The notes under the pieces are model-generated. The model made no database searches, had not been told where the DNA came from, and saw nothing but the letters and a program-made list of their open reading frames with translations. DNA of 64,000 bases, from positions 1,178,001-1,242,000 of the forward strand of contig NZ_NDFH01000003.1 in NCBI RefSeq assembly GCF_002239585.1, written 5' to 3'. This stretch comes from Psychromonas sp. CD1 (GTDB taxonomy: Bacteria > Pseudomonadota > Gammaproteobacteria > Enterobacterales > Psychromonadaceae). Positions within the stretch are counted from its first letter, which is position 1, and every line of letters begins with the position of its first letter. This document shows, one piece after another, positions 19,307 through 30,372 of this stretch. A program made the translations under genes and the position numbers.

Positions 19307-19855
19307 TTATTTCAATGTTATTCTATTTTTTATAGATCCTATCCAGTCAATGATAAATATTTTTATTTGCTCAACATCATTAATATTTAATACGGGCACA
19401 GTATGCTTTTGCGTCGAGGTATCCAACGCTAACGCAATTATCCATGGATCATTAAGATAAAGAAAAGGTTTATTAAGAAGACAGCGATGTAACTCGATTT
19501 TAACAAATTTCTCATCCCTATAACCTTCAACTAGCACCAGATCTAATTCATCTGTCTGTAATAAATTTAATTGATCTATTAACTTTTTCTCTGTCTTTTG
19601 TACATACTCTTTAAATAAGATAGATCGCCGAGGACCCGCTAACACCAATTGAGAGAGGCCCGCTTTACGTAATCTAAAACTATCTTTTCCTGGTTCATCT
19701 AGTTCTATATCATGATGACTATGTTTAATTAATGCAATTCGAAGGCCACGATCGTTTAACATAGGGATCAATTTTTCCAACAACGTGGTTTTTCCGGTGC
19801 CACTAAACGCTGCAAAACCTAATACCGGAAGAGGAAAGTTAATGAATCCAGACAT
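19307..19855 (-). CDS. mobB: Molybdopterin-guanine dinucleotide biosynthesis protein MobB
   Basis: MobB is a GTP-binding accessory protein that helps MobA make the bis-MGD cofactor of molybdoenzymes such as formate dehydrogenase and nitrate reductase. The 182 residues show the P-loop SGTGKTT (18-24), IKHSHHDIELDEPGKDSFRLRKAG and LVLVEGYRDE, all typical of the family. It is the first gene of a probable two-gene unit with the DUF1971 gene. mobA is not in the window. Confidence 0.93.
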   Translation of the reverse strand: MSGFINFPLPVLGFAAFSGTGKTTLLEKLIPMLNDRGLRIALIKHSHHDIELDEPGKDSFRLRKAGLSQLVLAGPRRSILFKEYVQKTEKKLIDQLNLLQTDELDLVLVEGYRDEKFVKIELHRCLLNKPFLYLNDPWIIALALDTSTQKHTVPVLNINDVEQIKIFIIDWIGSIKNRITLK

Positions 19856-19926
19856 AATTTAACCTTGTATAATTGTGATCGAATACGCTATTGTAGCCTA
19901 ACCTTTTGTAACAAAAGTTTTTATCC

Positions 19927-20562
19927 ATGCCATATTTACATGAATTTTTAATGATCACTATTATACATCTCTTAGCGGTGATGAGCCCTGGCCCTGATTT
20001 TGCAATCGTAGTTAACCAAAGCCTCCGTTTTGGACGTAAAACTGCCATTATCACCAGCCTAGGAATTGGCGCAGGAATATCTGTTCATGTCGCTTATACC
20101 TTACTCGGAATTGGCTTCATTATCACTCAATCACGGCCTATTTTTATAGGGATCCAAATTATTGGCGCTCTTTATCTCACTTACCTAGGTCTTAGTTTAT
20201 TGTTTAATAAAAAAAATATAGGCGTCAATGAAGAACAATTAGAAAATGTTAGCGTAGGGGAAAGTCATCATAAAAAAGCCTTTTTATTAGGCTTTCTTAC
20301 CAATCTTTTAAATCCAAAAGCGGCTTTCTTTTTTTTAGCTATTTTCACAACTATTGTCAGCGTTAACACCCCCTTTATGGTGCAATCTATATATGGGGTA
20401 TGGATAATTTCAAGCACTATATTATGGTTTACTCTGGTGTCCTTTTTATTCACACAAGAACGTATTCGATCTAAATTTATTAGGTATAGTGTTGTATTTG
20501 AACGAATAATGGGTGTTGTTTTACTTCTTTTTGCAGTGCGTCTTGCCCTTGAGTTTATATAG
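19927..20562 (+). CDS. LysE/RhtB family amino-acid exporter
   Basis: An inner-membrane exporter of 211 residues with about six helices. The family signature lies at the N-terminus (HLLAVMSPGPDFAIVVNQSLRFGRK), and LLNPKAAFFFLAIF follows near residue 125. The family exports amino acids and derivatives such as homoserine, threonine or lysine; the substrate here cannot be specified. It is divergent from mobB, about 70 bases away. Confidence 0.88.
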   Translation: MPYLHEFLMITIIHLLAVMSPGPDFAIVVNQSLRFGRKTAIITSLGIGAGISVHVAYTLLGIGFIITQSRPIFIGIQIIGALYLTYLGLSLLFNKKNIGVNEEQLENVSVGESHHKKAFLLGFLTNLLNPKAAFFFLAIFTTIVSVNTPFMVQSIYGVWIISSTILWFTLVSFLFTQERIRSKFIRYSVVFERIMGVVLLLFAVRLALEFI

Positions 20563-20657
20563 TTTAAGCTTTAAATTATTACGATTTATATGCTTTCATC
20601 GTTTGACGTAATAGCCCAAGACATTTTAATCTTGGGCTATTATTTACCACAAAATAT

Positions 20658-22127
20658 CTAAGCTCCTGCAAACTTATAGGTTACATCCGTATTATGGGTT
20701 AGCTTAGTAAAGAGTTCATTGGTTAATTTATCAGTTAAAACGAAAACTTTATCCGTTATTTTTTCTTCGAACTGATTAATCATCATCTGCGCTTTCTTTG
20801 GGTTTTTCTTGTACGTCGCTAAATACACTTTCTCAAGTTGGCGTTGCTGCGCTGTCGTTTCAACTTCAAATTGATGATATGCCTTTATCACAATCGGTGA
20901 AAATTCATTCCAGTTAGTCATAGTTAAAGTCTGTAACTTTCTGAACTTCCAGCTGGCAGATTGGTTATCGGCATCATATGAGCCAAGATTATAACTATCA
21001 GGTATTTTTGTCATGCCTTGATAAAAGGGAATATAAACACCAATTGAGGTCATACCCCAAGAAATATATTGCACTTCACCAATGGCTTGCGGTAATTTTG
21101 GCTGAACTTGCATAATATGCGACTGCTGTGTACGGAAAACAGCAATCGGACGATATTTCTCTTTAGGGTTTGCGCTTGTATAAGGATCATGTTTAGTGCT
21201 TTCAAAACGATTACGTAAACCTTCTTTAACATCCTCTATCGATAATTTATGCGTTGGTGTTAAAAATACAGGATAATTGCCACCGGCATCAATTTTAGTC
21301 GTCAATCCTTCAGTATATAAGTTCTGTAGCGTCCAAACTCGAGGGTAATTATAATAATTATCATTGTCTACATTTCGTGAATATGATTTATGAAAATCTA
21401 AGCTACCGTCTTTATTAAATTTAGCCAACCCATTGTCTTTTGCAAAGGAGATTAAAGTCGGAGAGGCTAAGTAATCTGAATTACCTGAAATATATGTTTG
21501 TAAGCGACCTTGGTTCGCCGATACTAAATATTTATCTTTCGGTATTTTTCGAGCCATCCATTGGTGACCACTGCCAGTTTCAAGATACCAGATTTCATTT
21601 TTATCGACAAAAGCAACACCAAAACCTTCCGCCACACCTTGCTCTTCTATGATTTCACCTAAAACTTCCGCACCCTCTTTAGCACTGTGTATCCGGGGTA
21701 GAACCACGTTAAGCATCGCATCTTCATTAATCCCATCTTGCAATAAATAAGGGTCAATTTTAAGCACTGCATCATTATTGAAAACGGTTTCAGTAGATGT
21801 CATGCCTACACCGGCTGAATTAAATCCATTTGAACCATGCCCTTGATTATTAGTATCTGAATCTGCAATAAACGTAAATTGTAAACCCTGCTCTGGATTA
21901 GGATAACTGAAATTATTTTTTACCGAACGATAAATACTGGTATCTCCCTGCGTTGCAGGGTGACTAATAAAACGTTTCGCCATATTCGCAGAGTGATCTT
22001 CATTTCTCGCAATAATATATGAGCCATCCGTTGTCGCTTGTGAACCCACTAAAATAGTTGTACATGCTATTGCATTTCCACTAAGAATACTGGCTATCAT
22101 CGTTGCGAGTAAAGATATCTTTTTCAT
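20658..22127 (-). CDS. Secreted C69-family peptidase (PepD-like dipeptidase)
   Basis: An N-terminal-nucleophile hydrolase of the C69 family, whose members cleave dipeptides. The 489 residues begin with a Sec signal peptide (MKKISLLATMIASILSGNAIA). Signal cleavage would expose Cys22 of CTTILVGS as the catalytic N-terminal nucleophile. Family motifs ARNEDHS and GFGVAFVDKNEIWYLETGSGHQW follow. The start is fixed by AAGAGGT four bases before the ATG; an open frame extends 11 codons upstream. The secreted location suggests scavenging of environmental peptides. A decayed tandem copy lies upstream. Confidence 0.88.
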   Translation of the reverse strand: MKKISLLATMIASILSGNAIACTTILVGSQATTDGSYIIARNEDHSANMAKRFISHPATQGDTSIYRSVKNNFSYPNPEQGLQFTFIADSDTNNQGHGSNGFNSAGVGMTSTETVFNNDAVLKIDPYLLQDGINEDAMLNVVLPRIHSAKEGAEVLGEIIEEQGVAEGFGVAFVDKNEIWYLETGSGHQWMARKIPKDKYLVSANQGRLQTYISGNSDYLASPTLISFAKDNGLAKFNKDGSLDFHKSYSRNVDNDNYYNYPRVWTLQNLYTEGLTTKIDAGGNYPVFLTPTHKLSIEDVKEGLRNRFESTKHDPYTSANPKEKYRPIAVFRTQQSHIMQVQPKLPQAIGEVQYISWGMTSIGVYIPFYQGMTKIPDSYNLGSYDADNQSASWKFRKLQTLTMTNWNEFSPIVIKAYHQFEVETTAQQRQLEKVYLATYKKNPKKAQMMINQFEEKITDKVFVLTDKLTNELFTKLTHNTDVTYKFAGA

Positions 22128-22343
22128 ACTAACCTCTTGAGTTTGAATAACTTGCAACACAATATACCTACAACGTAGTATCTTCTGCGTGGCGAGTCAC
22201 AAAGAGTTTTTTATTTATTATATTGTGACTTATTTTACTTTTAGATGATTATTTTTTTATGACCGAGCAAAATAATAATGGGACTTATTATTTTAAATAA
22301 TCGCCTAAAATCCTTTTATTTTGAACGATTATTTACAAAGAGC

Positions 22344-23612
22344 TTATGCTCCTGCAAATTTATAGGTTACATCCATATTATGGGTCAGCTTAGTAAATAG
22401 CTCATTGGTTAATTTATCCGTTAATACGAGGACTTTATCCGTTATTTTTTGCTCGAATTGATTAATGAGCATCCGAGCTTTATTTGGGTTTTTCTTATAC
22501 ATCACTAAATATGCTTTTTCAAGTTGGCGTTGCTGCACTGTTGTTTCAACTTCAAATTGATGGTATGCCTTTATCACAATTAGAGAAAATATTTTCCAGT
22601 TAGTCCTCGTTAAACTCTGTAATTTTCTGAATTTCCTATTGGCAGACTGATTATCTGCGGTAGAAGCACCTATTTTATAGTTCTCTGGAATTTTTGTCAT
22701 GCCTTGATAAAAAGGAATATACACCCCGATGGAAGCCATTCCCCAAGCGACATATTGCACTTCACCAATTGCTTGTGGTAATTTTGGCTGAACTTGTAAA
22801 GTATGTGATTGCATCGACCGGAAAACTGAAATTAGACGATATTTTTCTTTAGGGTTTTCGCTTGTATAAGGATCATGCTTAGTGCCTTCAAAGCGATTAC
22901 GTAAACCTGCTACTCTATCGATAATTTATGCGTTGGTGTTAAAAATAGAGGATAATTGCCACTGGCATCAATTTTAGTTGTTAAACCCTCAGCCTAGAGA
23001 TTTTGTAGCGTCCAAACTCGAGGGTAATTATCATTGTCTACATTTCGTGAATAAGATTGATGAAATCTAAGCAACCGTCTTTATTGAATTTAGCAAGCCC
23101 AATGCCTTTCTAAAATAAAATTAAAGTCGGTAAGGCTAAGTAATCTGAATCACCTGAAATATTTATCTTTCGGTATTTTTCGATCATCTATTGGTGACCA
23201 CTGCCTGTTTCAAGGTACCATATTTCATTTTTATCAACAAAAGCAACACCAAATCCTTCCGCAGCACCTTGTTCTTCTACTATTTCACCTAGTAATTCAA
23301 CACCTTCTTTAGGGTTGTGTATTCGACGTAAAACGACCATTTCAAGCAAATCTTCATTAATTCCATCTTTTAGCACATAAGGATCTATTTTAAGCACAGC
23401 CTCATTATTATAAACGGTTTCAGTAGATGTCATGCCCACCCCGCCGAATTAAAGCCTGATGAACCATTACCATTATCGTTACTATCGGAGTCGACAATAG
23501 ATGTAAATTGTAAGCCCTGCTCTGGATTAGGATAACTGAATTCATTTAGAATAGAGTGATAAACGCTTTTATCTCCTTGCGTTGCAGGATTGCTAATAAA
23601 ATGCTTCGCCAC
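22344..23612 (-). pseudogene. Decayed tandem copy of the C69 peptidase
   Basis: This region is a second copy of the adjacent peptidase, closely similar at DNA and protein level, broken into at least three reading segments. 23430-23612 matches residues from about 46 (MAKHFISNPATQG), 23188-23439 carries GFGVAFVDKNEIWYLETGSGHQ, and 22344-22814 gives the last 156 residues. Stops, frameshifts and small deletions separate them. The signal peptide and nucleophile Cys are missing, so no activity is possible. It looks like a tandem duplication followed by decay. Confidence 0.92.
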
Positions 23613-23785
23613 AAACGTTTTTTGAATTGTGAACTTAATCGACTTTTAGAGTAAATAAATTAACATCTCAAATGTTTAATCATAGTGACTGACTGTTACA
23701 TCAAGTTCTCTGCTGCTCATTGATGAAGGATAAAAAGCAACAATGTATCGTTTTTATCCTTCACTAACACTAATAGAATAAATAT

Positions 23786-24694
23786 TTAAGCAATCGCATG
23801 CCCTTTAGATGCTTGTAAAATTCGATACCACTGCTCGGTGGTCATTTGTAAGTCTAACGCCCTTAATGTGAGTTTAACTCGTGATATATTACCCGAGCCA
23901 ACTAACGCAACCGGATTTGAAGGGTGTTTTAATATCCACGCAAAAATAACTTGCGTGATAGAGTCCGCCTCTAATTCTTGTGCAATCTGCAGAAAAGCAG
24001 CCTGTAAGCGCGACCCTTTCTCTGTATGTTCATTAAAAATTTCTCCACCTGCTAGGCATGACCATGCCATCGGACGGATGTGTAGTTGTTGTAATAAATC
24101 CGTTGTTCCATCTTCAAAAGCAGAAAACCTCAAAGGATTTATCTCTACCTGATTCGTTATCAAGGGCTTGTCTAAACAGGATTGTAATAATGAAAATTGA
24201 GAATTGCTAAAATTAGAAACACCAAAGTGCTGTACTTTTCCACTTTTCTTTAATTCACAAAATGCATCTGCAACTTGCTCTGCATCCATTAAAAAATCAG
24301 GCCTATGTACTAATAAAGCATCTAGTTGCTCGATACCCAAACGTTGCAAAGAGTTCTCTACCGACTTTAAAATATTTTTTTTACCGCTCGCGTAATGCGC
24401 GACATACTTAACATCTGCATCAGCTTTCACGCCGTTAATACCAAATTTAGATACTATTTGAATCTGCTCTCGCATGCCGGGTGCAAGTTTTAAAGCTTCA
24501 CCAAATAAACGTTCGCTATCACCATAAATAGCGGCATTATCAACCGTAGTGATCCCCATTTCCACATGCTGTTTAAGAAATGTCAAACGCGCTTGAGGTG
24601 TCATTCCCCATGATCCTAAACGCCAATATCCTTGCACTATTTGAGAAAAATTAGGTCCTTGGGGGGCCATTAATACTTTTTTAACGCAACTCAT
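23786..24694 (-). CDS. Aldo/keto reductase, YdhF-like
   Basis: An NAD(P)H-dependent TIM-barrel oxidoreductase of 302 residues, most similar to E. coli YdhF. Visible features are GYWRLGSWGM, the Asp/Tyr of the catalytic tetrad in TTVDNAAIYGDSE, Lys in IVSKFGI, His in LVHRPD, then HFGVSNFS and a C-terminal VGSGNISRV cofactor-binding segment. The physiological substrate is unknown. I chose the ATG at 24694, which has GGAG six bases upstream; a TTG four codons earlier overlaps that site. Confidence 0.9.
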   Translation of the reverse strand: MSCVKKVLMAPQGPNFSQIVQGYWRLGSWGMTPQARLTFLKQHVEMGITTVDNAAIYGDSERLFGEALKLAPGMREQIQIVSKFGINGVKADADVKYVAHYASGKKNILKSVENSLQRLGIEQLDALLVHRPDFLMDAEQVADAFCELKKSGKVQHFGVSNFSNSQFSLLQSCLDKPLITNQVEINPLRFSAFEDGTTDLLQQLHIRPMAWSCLAGGEIFNEHTEKGSRLQAAFLQIAQELEADSITQVIFAWILKHPSNPVALVGSGNISRVKLTLRALDLQMTTEQWYRILQASKGHAIA

Positions 24695-24830
24695 AAGTAA
24701 CTCCAAATAAACAACTTATGGCTACACTAACATTTTGCCTACTAAAAAATAAGAATTACATGACGAAGGGCATTGAGCAATAAATTTAGACGCCATAAGG
24801 CGATTTAGATAGATAAGAACGATAAAACGA

Positions 24831-24868
24831 AAAAAACCGCTTAGTTAATAATAACTAAGCGGTTTTTT
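24831..24868. terminator. Terminator of the tRNA unit
   Basis: A perfect 16-bp stem (24831-24846 with 24853-24868), loop AATAAT, with A and T runs at both ends. It lies just downstream of the minus-strand tRNA-Pro gene and can work in both directions. Confidence 0.92.
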
Positions 24869-24875
24869 CTAAATG

Positions 24876-24952
<77 letters not shown>

Positions 24953-25056
24953 AGTATTTTATTTAGTGTTTATTATAAAATTCAACTTTACATAAACCCA
25001 TGGAGATGTACTAATCAACTGTACTTACCACCAAGTAAATTTTACATCTTAAAAGA

Positions 25057-25133
25057 TGGGGCGAATGACGAGGCTTGAACTCGCGACAACCGGAATCACA
25101 ATCCGGGGCTCTACCAACTGAGCTACATCCGTA
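25057..25133 (-). tRNA. tRNA-His (anticodon GTG) with abnormal 5' acceptor end
   Basis: The D arm, anticodon arm (CCGGATTGTGATTCCGG), T arm and encoded CCA are all normal, and the discriminator is C73 as in tRNA-His. The 3' acceptor strand CATTCGC calls for G at -1 followed by GCGAATG. The 5' strand instead reads T then ACGGATG: no G at -1 and an A-C mismatch at the first pair. G-1:C73 is the main identity element for bacterial HisRS. The gene may be a 5'-damaged copy, or there is a sequence error. Confidence 0.85.
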
Positions 25134-25217
25134 CAATTTTAGCTAAAATTGAATAAATAAGATGATTTTTTTGTTTTCAGATATACTTTAATATACTTAC
25201 TTATTAAGGCCTTCATT

Positions 25218-27692
25218 ATGATCCAAGATCCACATCAGCAACGAGAAGCAGAAACATACGAACATCCCGTGCCGAGTCGTGAATTTATTTTAGAATTTAT
25301 GCAAACTCAAGCAAAACCCATTAGTCGAGATGCACTATTTAATGCATTCTCACTTAACAGCGAAGAAGAGGCGGAGGGTTTACGTCGGCGTTTAAAAGCA
25401 ATGGAGCGCGACGGACAATTAATTTGGTGCCGTAATGCGACTTATGCTTTGCCTGATAAACTGAATTTGATGCAAGGAACAGTGATTGGTCATAAAGATG
25501 GTTTCGGCTTTTTAAAGTGCGCTCAAGGAAAAGATCTTTTTTTACCCGCGCATCAAATGCGCTTTCTTTTCCATGGTGATGAAATATTAGCACAACCAGT
25601 TAAAGTCGATCATAGAGGTCGAACAGAAGCGCGTTTTGTGCGCTTATTAAAAGCACGCGGCGCATGTATTGTCGGACGCTACTTTGTCGAAGATGGCATT
25701 GCAATGGTTATCCCTGACGACCCGCGCATTAACCAACAAATCCTTATCAAAAAAGAATCTAATGGCGGTGCTCGCCATGGGCAAATCGTCGTAGTTGAAA
25801 TTAGTGATCGTCCTAAAGCTCGTATTAATGCGATGGGTAAAATAACCGAAGTGCTGGGCCAAGAGATGCAACCTGGAATGGAAGTTGAAATCGCATTACG
25901 CACACATGACATACCCCATACTTGGCCTGAAGGCTTAGACAAAGAATTAAAACAGTTTAGCGAAAACGTCCCTGAAAGTGCCTTTGCTGGTAGAGTTGAT
26001 CTTCGCGACTTACCTCTGGTCACCATTGATGGTGAAGATGCACGTGATTTTGATGATGCAATATTCTGCCAAGCAGAAAGTCATGGAGGTTGGCGTTTAT
26101 GGGTCGCTATTGCTGATGTCAGTTACTATGTTCGCAATGAGACTATCTTAGATAAAGAAGCGATTAAACGCGGTAATTCAGTTTATTTCCCAGACCAAGT
26201 TATACCTATGCTCCCTGAAATACTTTCTAATGGTTTATGCTCACTCAACCCGCAAGTAAATCGCTTATGTATGGTCAGTGAAATGCTGATTGACCAAAAT
26301 GGTCATCTTAAAGAGCATAAATTTTATGAAGCTGTAATGAAATCACACGCTCGCTTTACTTATAGCAAAGTAGCTAAAATCCTTGTGGATAAGGATCCAG
26401 AGCTTCGCGAGCAGTATAAAATATTAGTACCTCATTTAGAAACGCTCAACGATTTATACAAAGCATTGAAAAAAGCACGCCATCATCGTGGTGGAATGGA
26501 GTTTGAAACATTAGAAACTCGCTTTATTTTTGATGAAAATCGTAAAATAGCGTCTATCGAACCATTAGTACGTAATGATGCACATAAAATCATCGAAGAA
26601 TGTATGATCCAAGCCAATGTGGCTGCCGCGCGCTTTATTGCACAAGCCGATGCGGCTGCATTATACCGTGTGCATGAAACACCTAGCGAAGAAAAGCTGA
26701 CTAACTTCCGCTCATTCTTATCAGAGTTAGGCTTAAGCTTGACAGGTGGAGATAAACCAGCGCCAAGAGATTACGCAGATTTAGCAGAAAAGTTTTTAAG
26801 ACGAGATGATCAAGAACTTTTACAAACTATGCTCTTACGCTCAATGAAGCAAGCGGTTTATCAAGATGAGAATTTAGGTCATTTTGGTCTTGCATTAGAA
26901 GAATACGCCCATTTCACTTCACCTATTCGACGTTACCCAGATTTAATATTGCACCGCGCAATAAAATCACTTTTAGGTAAACAAAAATCAAAATGGACGA
27001 AAACAGGTGGCTACCATTATCAGCATAGTGAAATGACGAAACTTGGAGAGCATTGCTCAATGACTGAACGTCGTGCGGATGATGCAACACGTGATGTAAG
27101 CGACGCTTTAAAATGTGAATATATGCAAGATCATGTCGGTGATATCATGTCAGGCACCATCGTTGCAGTCACTAATTTTGGTTTCTTTGTGCGCTTAAAA
27201 GAACTGCAAATTGATGGTCTTGTCCACGTCACAGGCCTACTTAGTGACTATTATATTTTTGATGCAGGTAAACAAACGCTAAAAGGTGAGCGCACAGGGC
27301 GCACTTATCGAATTGGTGACGCACTTGAAGTGAAAGTGTTATCTGTGAATTTAGAAGACAAAAAAATCGATTTTGAGTTAAATGACGAAGCGACGGCAGG
27401 CGATCGTAAACGCGCGCCAAAAAACAATGACAGAAAAAAGAACCGTCCTATTGATAAACGAGCTAAAAACAAAAAATCTCGTAATAAGCACGACGAACAA
27501 CCACTGATCAAAGCCATTAATCAAGATACTGAAAAACAACTATCTAAAAAAGAAAAAAAGAAACCTAAATACAAAGTAAAACAAGGTGAGAAAAATACCG
27601 CCTCATCAAAGAAAAAGAAAAAAACAAAGAAAAATACACGCTTAGGTCGCACTGCTCGCGCAAAAGCAAAAGTTTCCAATAATAATGCGTGA
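25218..27692 (+). CDS. rnr: Exoribonuclease R
   Basis: RNase R is a processive 3'-5' exonuclease that degrades structured RNA, rRNA fragments and mRNA; it is important at low temperature. The 824 residues show an N-terminal helix-turn-helix, cold-shock domains, the RNB catalytic domain ([12 protein letters not shown] holds the metal-binding Asp residues; [14 protein letters not shown] follows), an S1 domain ([18 protein letters not shown]) and a Lys-rich tail of about 95 residues. It is followed 60 bases later by rlmB, the usual order. Confidence 0.97.
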   Translation: MIQDPHQQREAETYEHPVPSREFILEFMQTQAKPISRDALFNAFSLNSEEEAEGLRRRLKAMERDGQLIWCRNATYALPDKLNLMQGTVIGHKDGFGFLKCAQGKDLFLPAHQMRFLFHGDEILAQPVKVDHRGRTEARFVRLLKARGACIVGRYFVEDGIAMVIPDDPRINQQILIKKESNGGARHGQIVVVEISDRPKARINAMGKITEVLGQEMQPGMEVEIALRTHDIPHTWPEGLDKELKQFSENVPESAFAGRVDLRDLPLVTIDGEDARDFDDAIFCQAESHGGWRLWVAIADVSYYVRNETILDKEAIKRGNSVYFPDQVIPMLPEILSNGLCSLNPQVNRLCMVSEMLIDQNGHLKEHKFYEAVMKSHARFTYSKVAKILVDKDPELREQYKILVPHLETLNDLYKALKKARHHRGGMEFETLETRFIFDENRKIASIEPLVRNDAHKIIEECMIQANVAAARFIAQADAAALYRVHETPSEEKLTNFRSFLSELGLSLTGGDKPAPRDYADLAEKFLRRDDQELLQTMLLRSMKQAVYQDENLGHFGLALEEYAHFTSPIRRYPDLILHRAIKSLLGKQKSKWTKTGGYHYQHSEMTKLGEHCSMTERRADDATRDVSDALKCEYMQDHVGDIMSGTIVAVTNFGFFVRLKELQIDGLVHVTGLLSDYYIFDAGKQTLKGERTGRTYRIGDALEVKVLSVNLEDKKIDFELNDEATAGDRKRAPKNNDRKKNRPIDKRAKNKKSRNKHDEQPLIKAINQDTEKQLSKKEKKKPKYKVKQGEKNTASSKKKKKTKKNTRLGRTARAKAKVSNNNA

Positions 27693-27754
27693 TCTGAAAG
27701 TTCATATAAGTAAAAAATAACAAACGTTTAACCTATCTAAGCAGAGAGAATAGA

Positions 27755-28495
27755 ATGAGTAAAAGTGAAATAATTTACGGTATACATGCCGTTGATGCAC
27801 TACTAGAAAGAGAGCCTGAAAGAGTCATTGAAATATACACATTAAAAGGCAGAGATGATCAACGCTTAACGAACATCACTGAAAAAGCACAACAATGGGG
27901 TATCTCTGTACAAGAAATGCAGCGTAAGTGTTTAGATGAAAAAGCACAAGGCGAGCAACACCAAGGTATGCTCGCTCGTATAAAAATAGCGAAAGTATTG
28001 CATGACAATGATTTATATAGCCTTTTAGATAATTTAAACGAAAAGCCTTTTTTACTTATCTTAGATGGTGTTACTGATCCACATAATTTAGGTGCGTGCT
28101 TGCGTAGTGCTGATGCTGCGGGCGTGCATGCGGTGATAATCCCTAAAGATAATTCAGCTAGCTTAACGCCTGTAGCGCGTAAAGTTGCCTGTGGAGCTGC
28201 CGAGTCCGTTCCTCTTATTCAAATAACTAACTTAGCGCGATGCATGCGCAGCCTACAAGAAAAGGGTATCTGGATATACGGAGCCGCTGGTGAAGCAACT
28301 AACAGTATCTACGACTGTCAATTCTCTGGAGGCGTTGCGATTGCCATGGGCGCTGAAGGTAAGGGTTTACGACGCCTAACACGTGAGCATTGCGATGAAT
28401 TAATTAAACTGCCAATGGCAGGCAGCGTAACTAGCTTAAATGTTTCTGTTGCGACTGGTATCTGTCTTTTTGAAGTCGTTCGCCAACGCACCTAA
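27755..28495 (+). CDS. rlmB: 23S rRNA (guanosine-2251-2'-O)-methyltransferase
   Basis: A SPOUT-fold methyltransferase modifying G2251 in the peptidyl-transferase P loop. The 246 residues have a small N-terminal rRNA-binding domain ([18 protein letters not shown]) and a knotted SAM-binding C-terminal domain: [37 protein letters not shown] and [18 protein letters not shown]. The start has an AGAGAG ribosome site. Downstream of rnr as in E. coli. It overlaps the convergent gene by four bases. Confidence 0.96.
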   Translation: MSKSEIIYGIHAVDALLEREPERVIEIYTLKGRDDQRLTNITEKAQQWGISVQEMQRKCLDEKAQGEQHQGMLARIKIAKVLHDNDLYSLLDNLNEKPFLLILDGVTDPHNLGACLRSADAAGVHAVIIPKDNSASLTPVARKVACGAAESVPLIQITNLARCMRSLQEKGIWIYGAAGEATNSIYDCQFSGGVAIAMGAEGKGLRRLTREHCDELIKLPMAGSVTSLNVSVATGICLFEVVRQRT

Positions 28496-29664
28496 AATGC
28501 ATACATAAGTTTAATACCGGTTGAAACTTCTTTATTGCTCGTCTCAATCGGTACATTTTCTGTGTATTTATAATTTATATCAAAATTAAGATACAACTCT
28601 CTATAAACTTTATTTTGCGCTCTAAATGTTAATGCATAAGTACTATTCTCTGAACCTAACTCTAATACGGTGTCCACTATAACTTGTAATGATTCAGATA
28701 TTACACGCTCATAATTAAGCCTCGTACGCACAATAAATTCATCGATAGAAACCGAATCTTCTCCGAAATTTGGCACCGCCATCCGATAACCCGGCCCTAG
28801 CTCAATTTTAAATAGATTTTTTGTTGTCTCAATAAGAGTACGACCATACCCTATTGTGTAAACATCTTCTTGATCATAACTAGAGAATTTACTACGCTGT
28901 AAATCAGTTCGTAAAAACAAGAGGTTCTGTTTATCTAAAAAGTAATCACCTTGCAATTGCCACCGATATTGTTCAGTACTTACTTCGTCATCTTCTGATT
29001 CTACTTCTATTTTTAAATCGTTATGAACGCTATATATTTCATTATAGTTATAATCTAAAATCAAACTCGCATAGATGTTCTTGGTAATGTTATTGGTATG
29101 CTCATAATTGAAACCAAATTCAACCGCACCTGATATAGCATTTGTTTTCAACAATATCACACTAGAATCTGCTACCGCGCTTTCAAACAAATCAGGCTGC
29201 ACTTCTATCTCATCTTGTAAATCTTCACTGCTTGATGCTAATAGACTCGTGGTGTGCTGATTTTTTATTGGTACTTGCAAAGACAAATAGCGTGACTGTT
29301 GCACGACTTTAAGTTGTAATTGCCCAATCATTTTTTGATGTTTTTTATTTGATTGTTCCGCTAAATTTAGTCGTTTGCGCAACCATTTATTTTCTTGTGA
29401 AAGCTTTAGCAATTTCGCTTGCTGAGACTGAGATTTATCTTCTTTTTTAAGAGAATTCTCGCCGAATGTTGATGCCGTTTTTAATACATATACATAAGAA
29501 GTAGGTTTTATATAAAGAAAACGGTTAAATGCAATAGAGGTATTATCTTTTTTAGCGGGGTCGGTGCGAACATATGCTTCACCCTCGCTTAGACCAAGCC
29601 AACCGTTACATGCCAATAGGATAAAATTTAAAAAAACCACAAATGATACGATAGCGCTATCCAA
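28492..29664 (-). CDS. DUF481-type outer-membrane beta-barrel protein
   Basis: The C-terminal 250 residues are alternating beta-strands ending in MYAF, an outer-membrane insertion signature, and resemble the DUF481 (YdiY-like) family. Before them is a coiled-coil-like segment ([23 protein letters not shown]), and the exported part starts with [13 protein letters not shown]. The start is uncertain. I use a TTG at 29664 that gives a standard signal peptide; the frame stays open to 29799, but that extension is a long hydrophobic stretch unlike a signal sequence. No ATG fits well. Function unknown. Confidence 0.65.
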   Translation of the reverse strand: MDSAIVSFVVFLNFILLACNGWLGLSEGEAYVRTDPAKKDNTSIAFNRFLYIKPTSYVYVLKTASTFGENSLKKEDKSQSQQAKLLKLSQENKWLRKRLNLAEQSNKKHQKMIGQLQLKVVQQSRYLSLQVPIKNQHTTSLLASSSEDLQDEIEVQPDLFESAVADSSVILLKTNAISGAVEFGFNYEHTNNITKNIYASLILDYNYNEIYSVHNDLKIEVESEDDEVSTEQYRWQLQGDYFLDKQNLLFLRTDLQRSKFSSYDQEDVYTIGYGRTLIETTKNLFKIELGPGYRMAVPNFGEDSVSIDEFIVRTRLNYERVISESLQVIVDTVLELGSENSTYALTFRAQNKVYRELYLNFDINYKYTENVPIETSNKEVSTGIKLMYAF

Positions 29665-29980
29665 AATATACTCAATAACAAACAATATAAGTATGATTCT
29701 AAACCACAATACCAATATAAAAAAATAAAAAAGATAATAAATAAATTCTCTTTCTGTGCCTAGCGTCATCGGTAAACAAAGCTCACTGCCAATAATCACT
29801 CAAGCCACTTTTCATAACCAGCACAATTTAATATATCAATTTATTAACAAAGCTTGCACCTTTCTGCACTAAACTGTATAATTTGCCACCTTAATTCAGC
29901 CACTCTTTTTGTTCCTTGCTTCTATTTGGTCCGGCTGATCCAATTTAAGAAGCTACTAACCCGTAAGGAGCGATTTTTAT

Positions 29981-30364
29981 ATGCGTCATTATGAAATCGT
30001 ATTTATGGTTCACCCAGATCAGAGTGAACAAGTTAATGGTATGATCGAACGTTATACTAATTCTATTACAGAAGCTGGCGGCACGATCCACCGTTTAGAA
30101 GACTGGGGCCGTCGTCAATTAGCGTACCCAATCAATAAACTACACAAAGCACACTATGTTCTTATGAACATTGAAGCAGAGCAAAAAGTAATCGATGATT
30201 TGGAAAATGCTTTCCGTTTCAACGATGCTGTGATCCGTAATATGATCATGCGTACTAAAAATGCTGTGACTGAAGCATCTGTAGTGGCAAAAGCAAGAGA
30301 AGAGCGTTCTGAACGTACTCCTCGTGCTCCTCGCCCAGAAGCTAGAACAGAAACAACTGCATAA
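29981..30364 (+). CDS. rpsF: 30S ribosomal protein S6
   Basis: S6 binds 16S rRNA as a heterodimer with S18 on the platform of the small subunit. The 127 residues include [40 protein letters not shown] and an acidic/basic tail ([15 protein letters not shown]). A strong ribosome site (AAGGAG) precedes the ATG. It is the first gene of the conserved rpsF-priB-rpsR-rplI operon. Confidence 0.97.
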   Translation: MRHYEIVFMVHPDQSEQVNGMIERYTNSITEAGGTIHRLEDWGRRQLAYPINKLHKAHYVLMNIEAEQKVIDDLENAFRFNDAVIRNMIMRTKNAVTEASVVAKAREERSERTPRAPRPEARTETTA

Positions 30365-30372
30365 GAACCCTA

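Noticed and set aside
24953-25056. tRNA-Leu between tRNA-His and tRNA-Pro
   Set aside because: The spacer is AT-rich with no cloverleaf or T-loop consensus.
29665-29799. N-terminal extension of the DUF481-type protein as a real membrane domain
   Set aside because: It is AT-rich, hydrophobic by composition, and precedes a better signal peptide; no family member is known to me with it.
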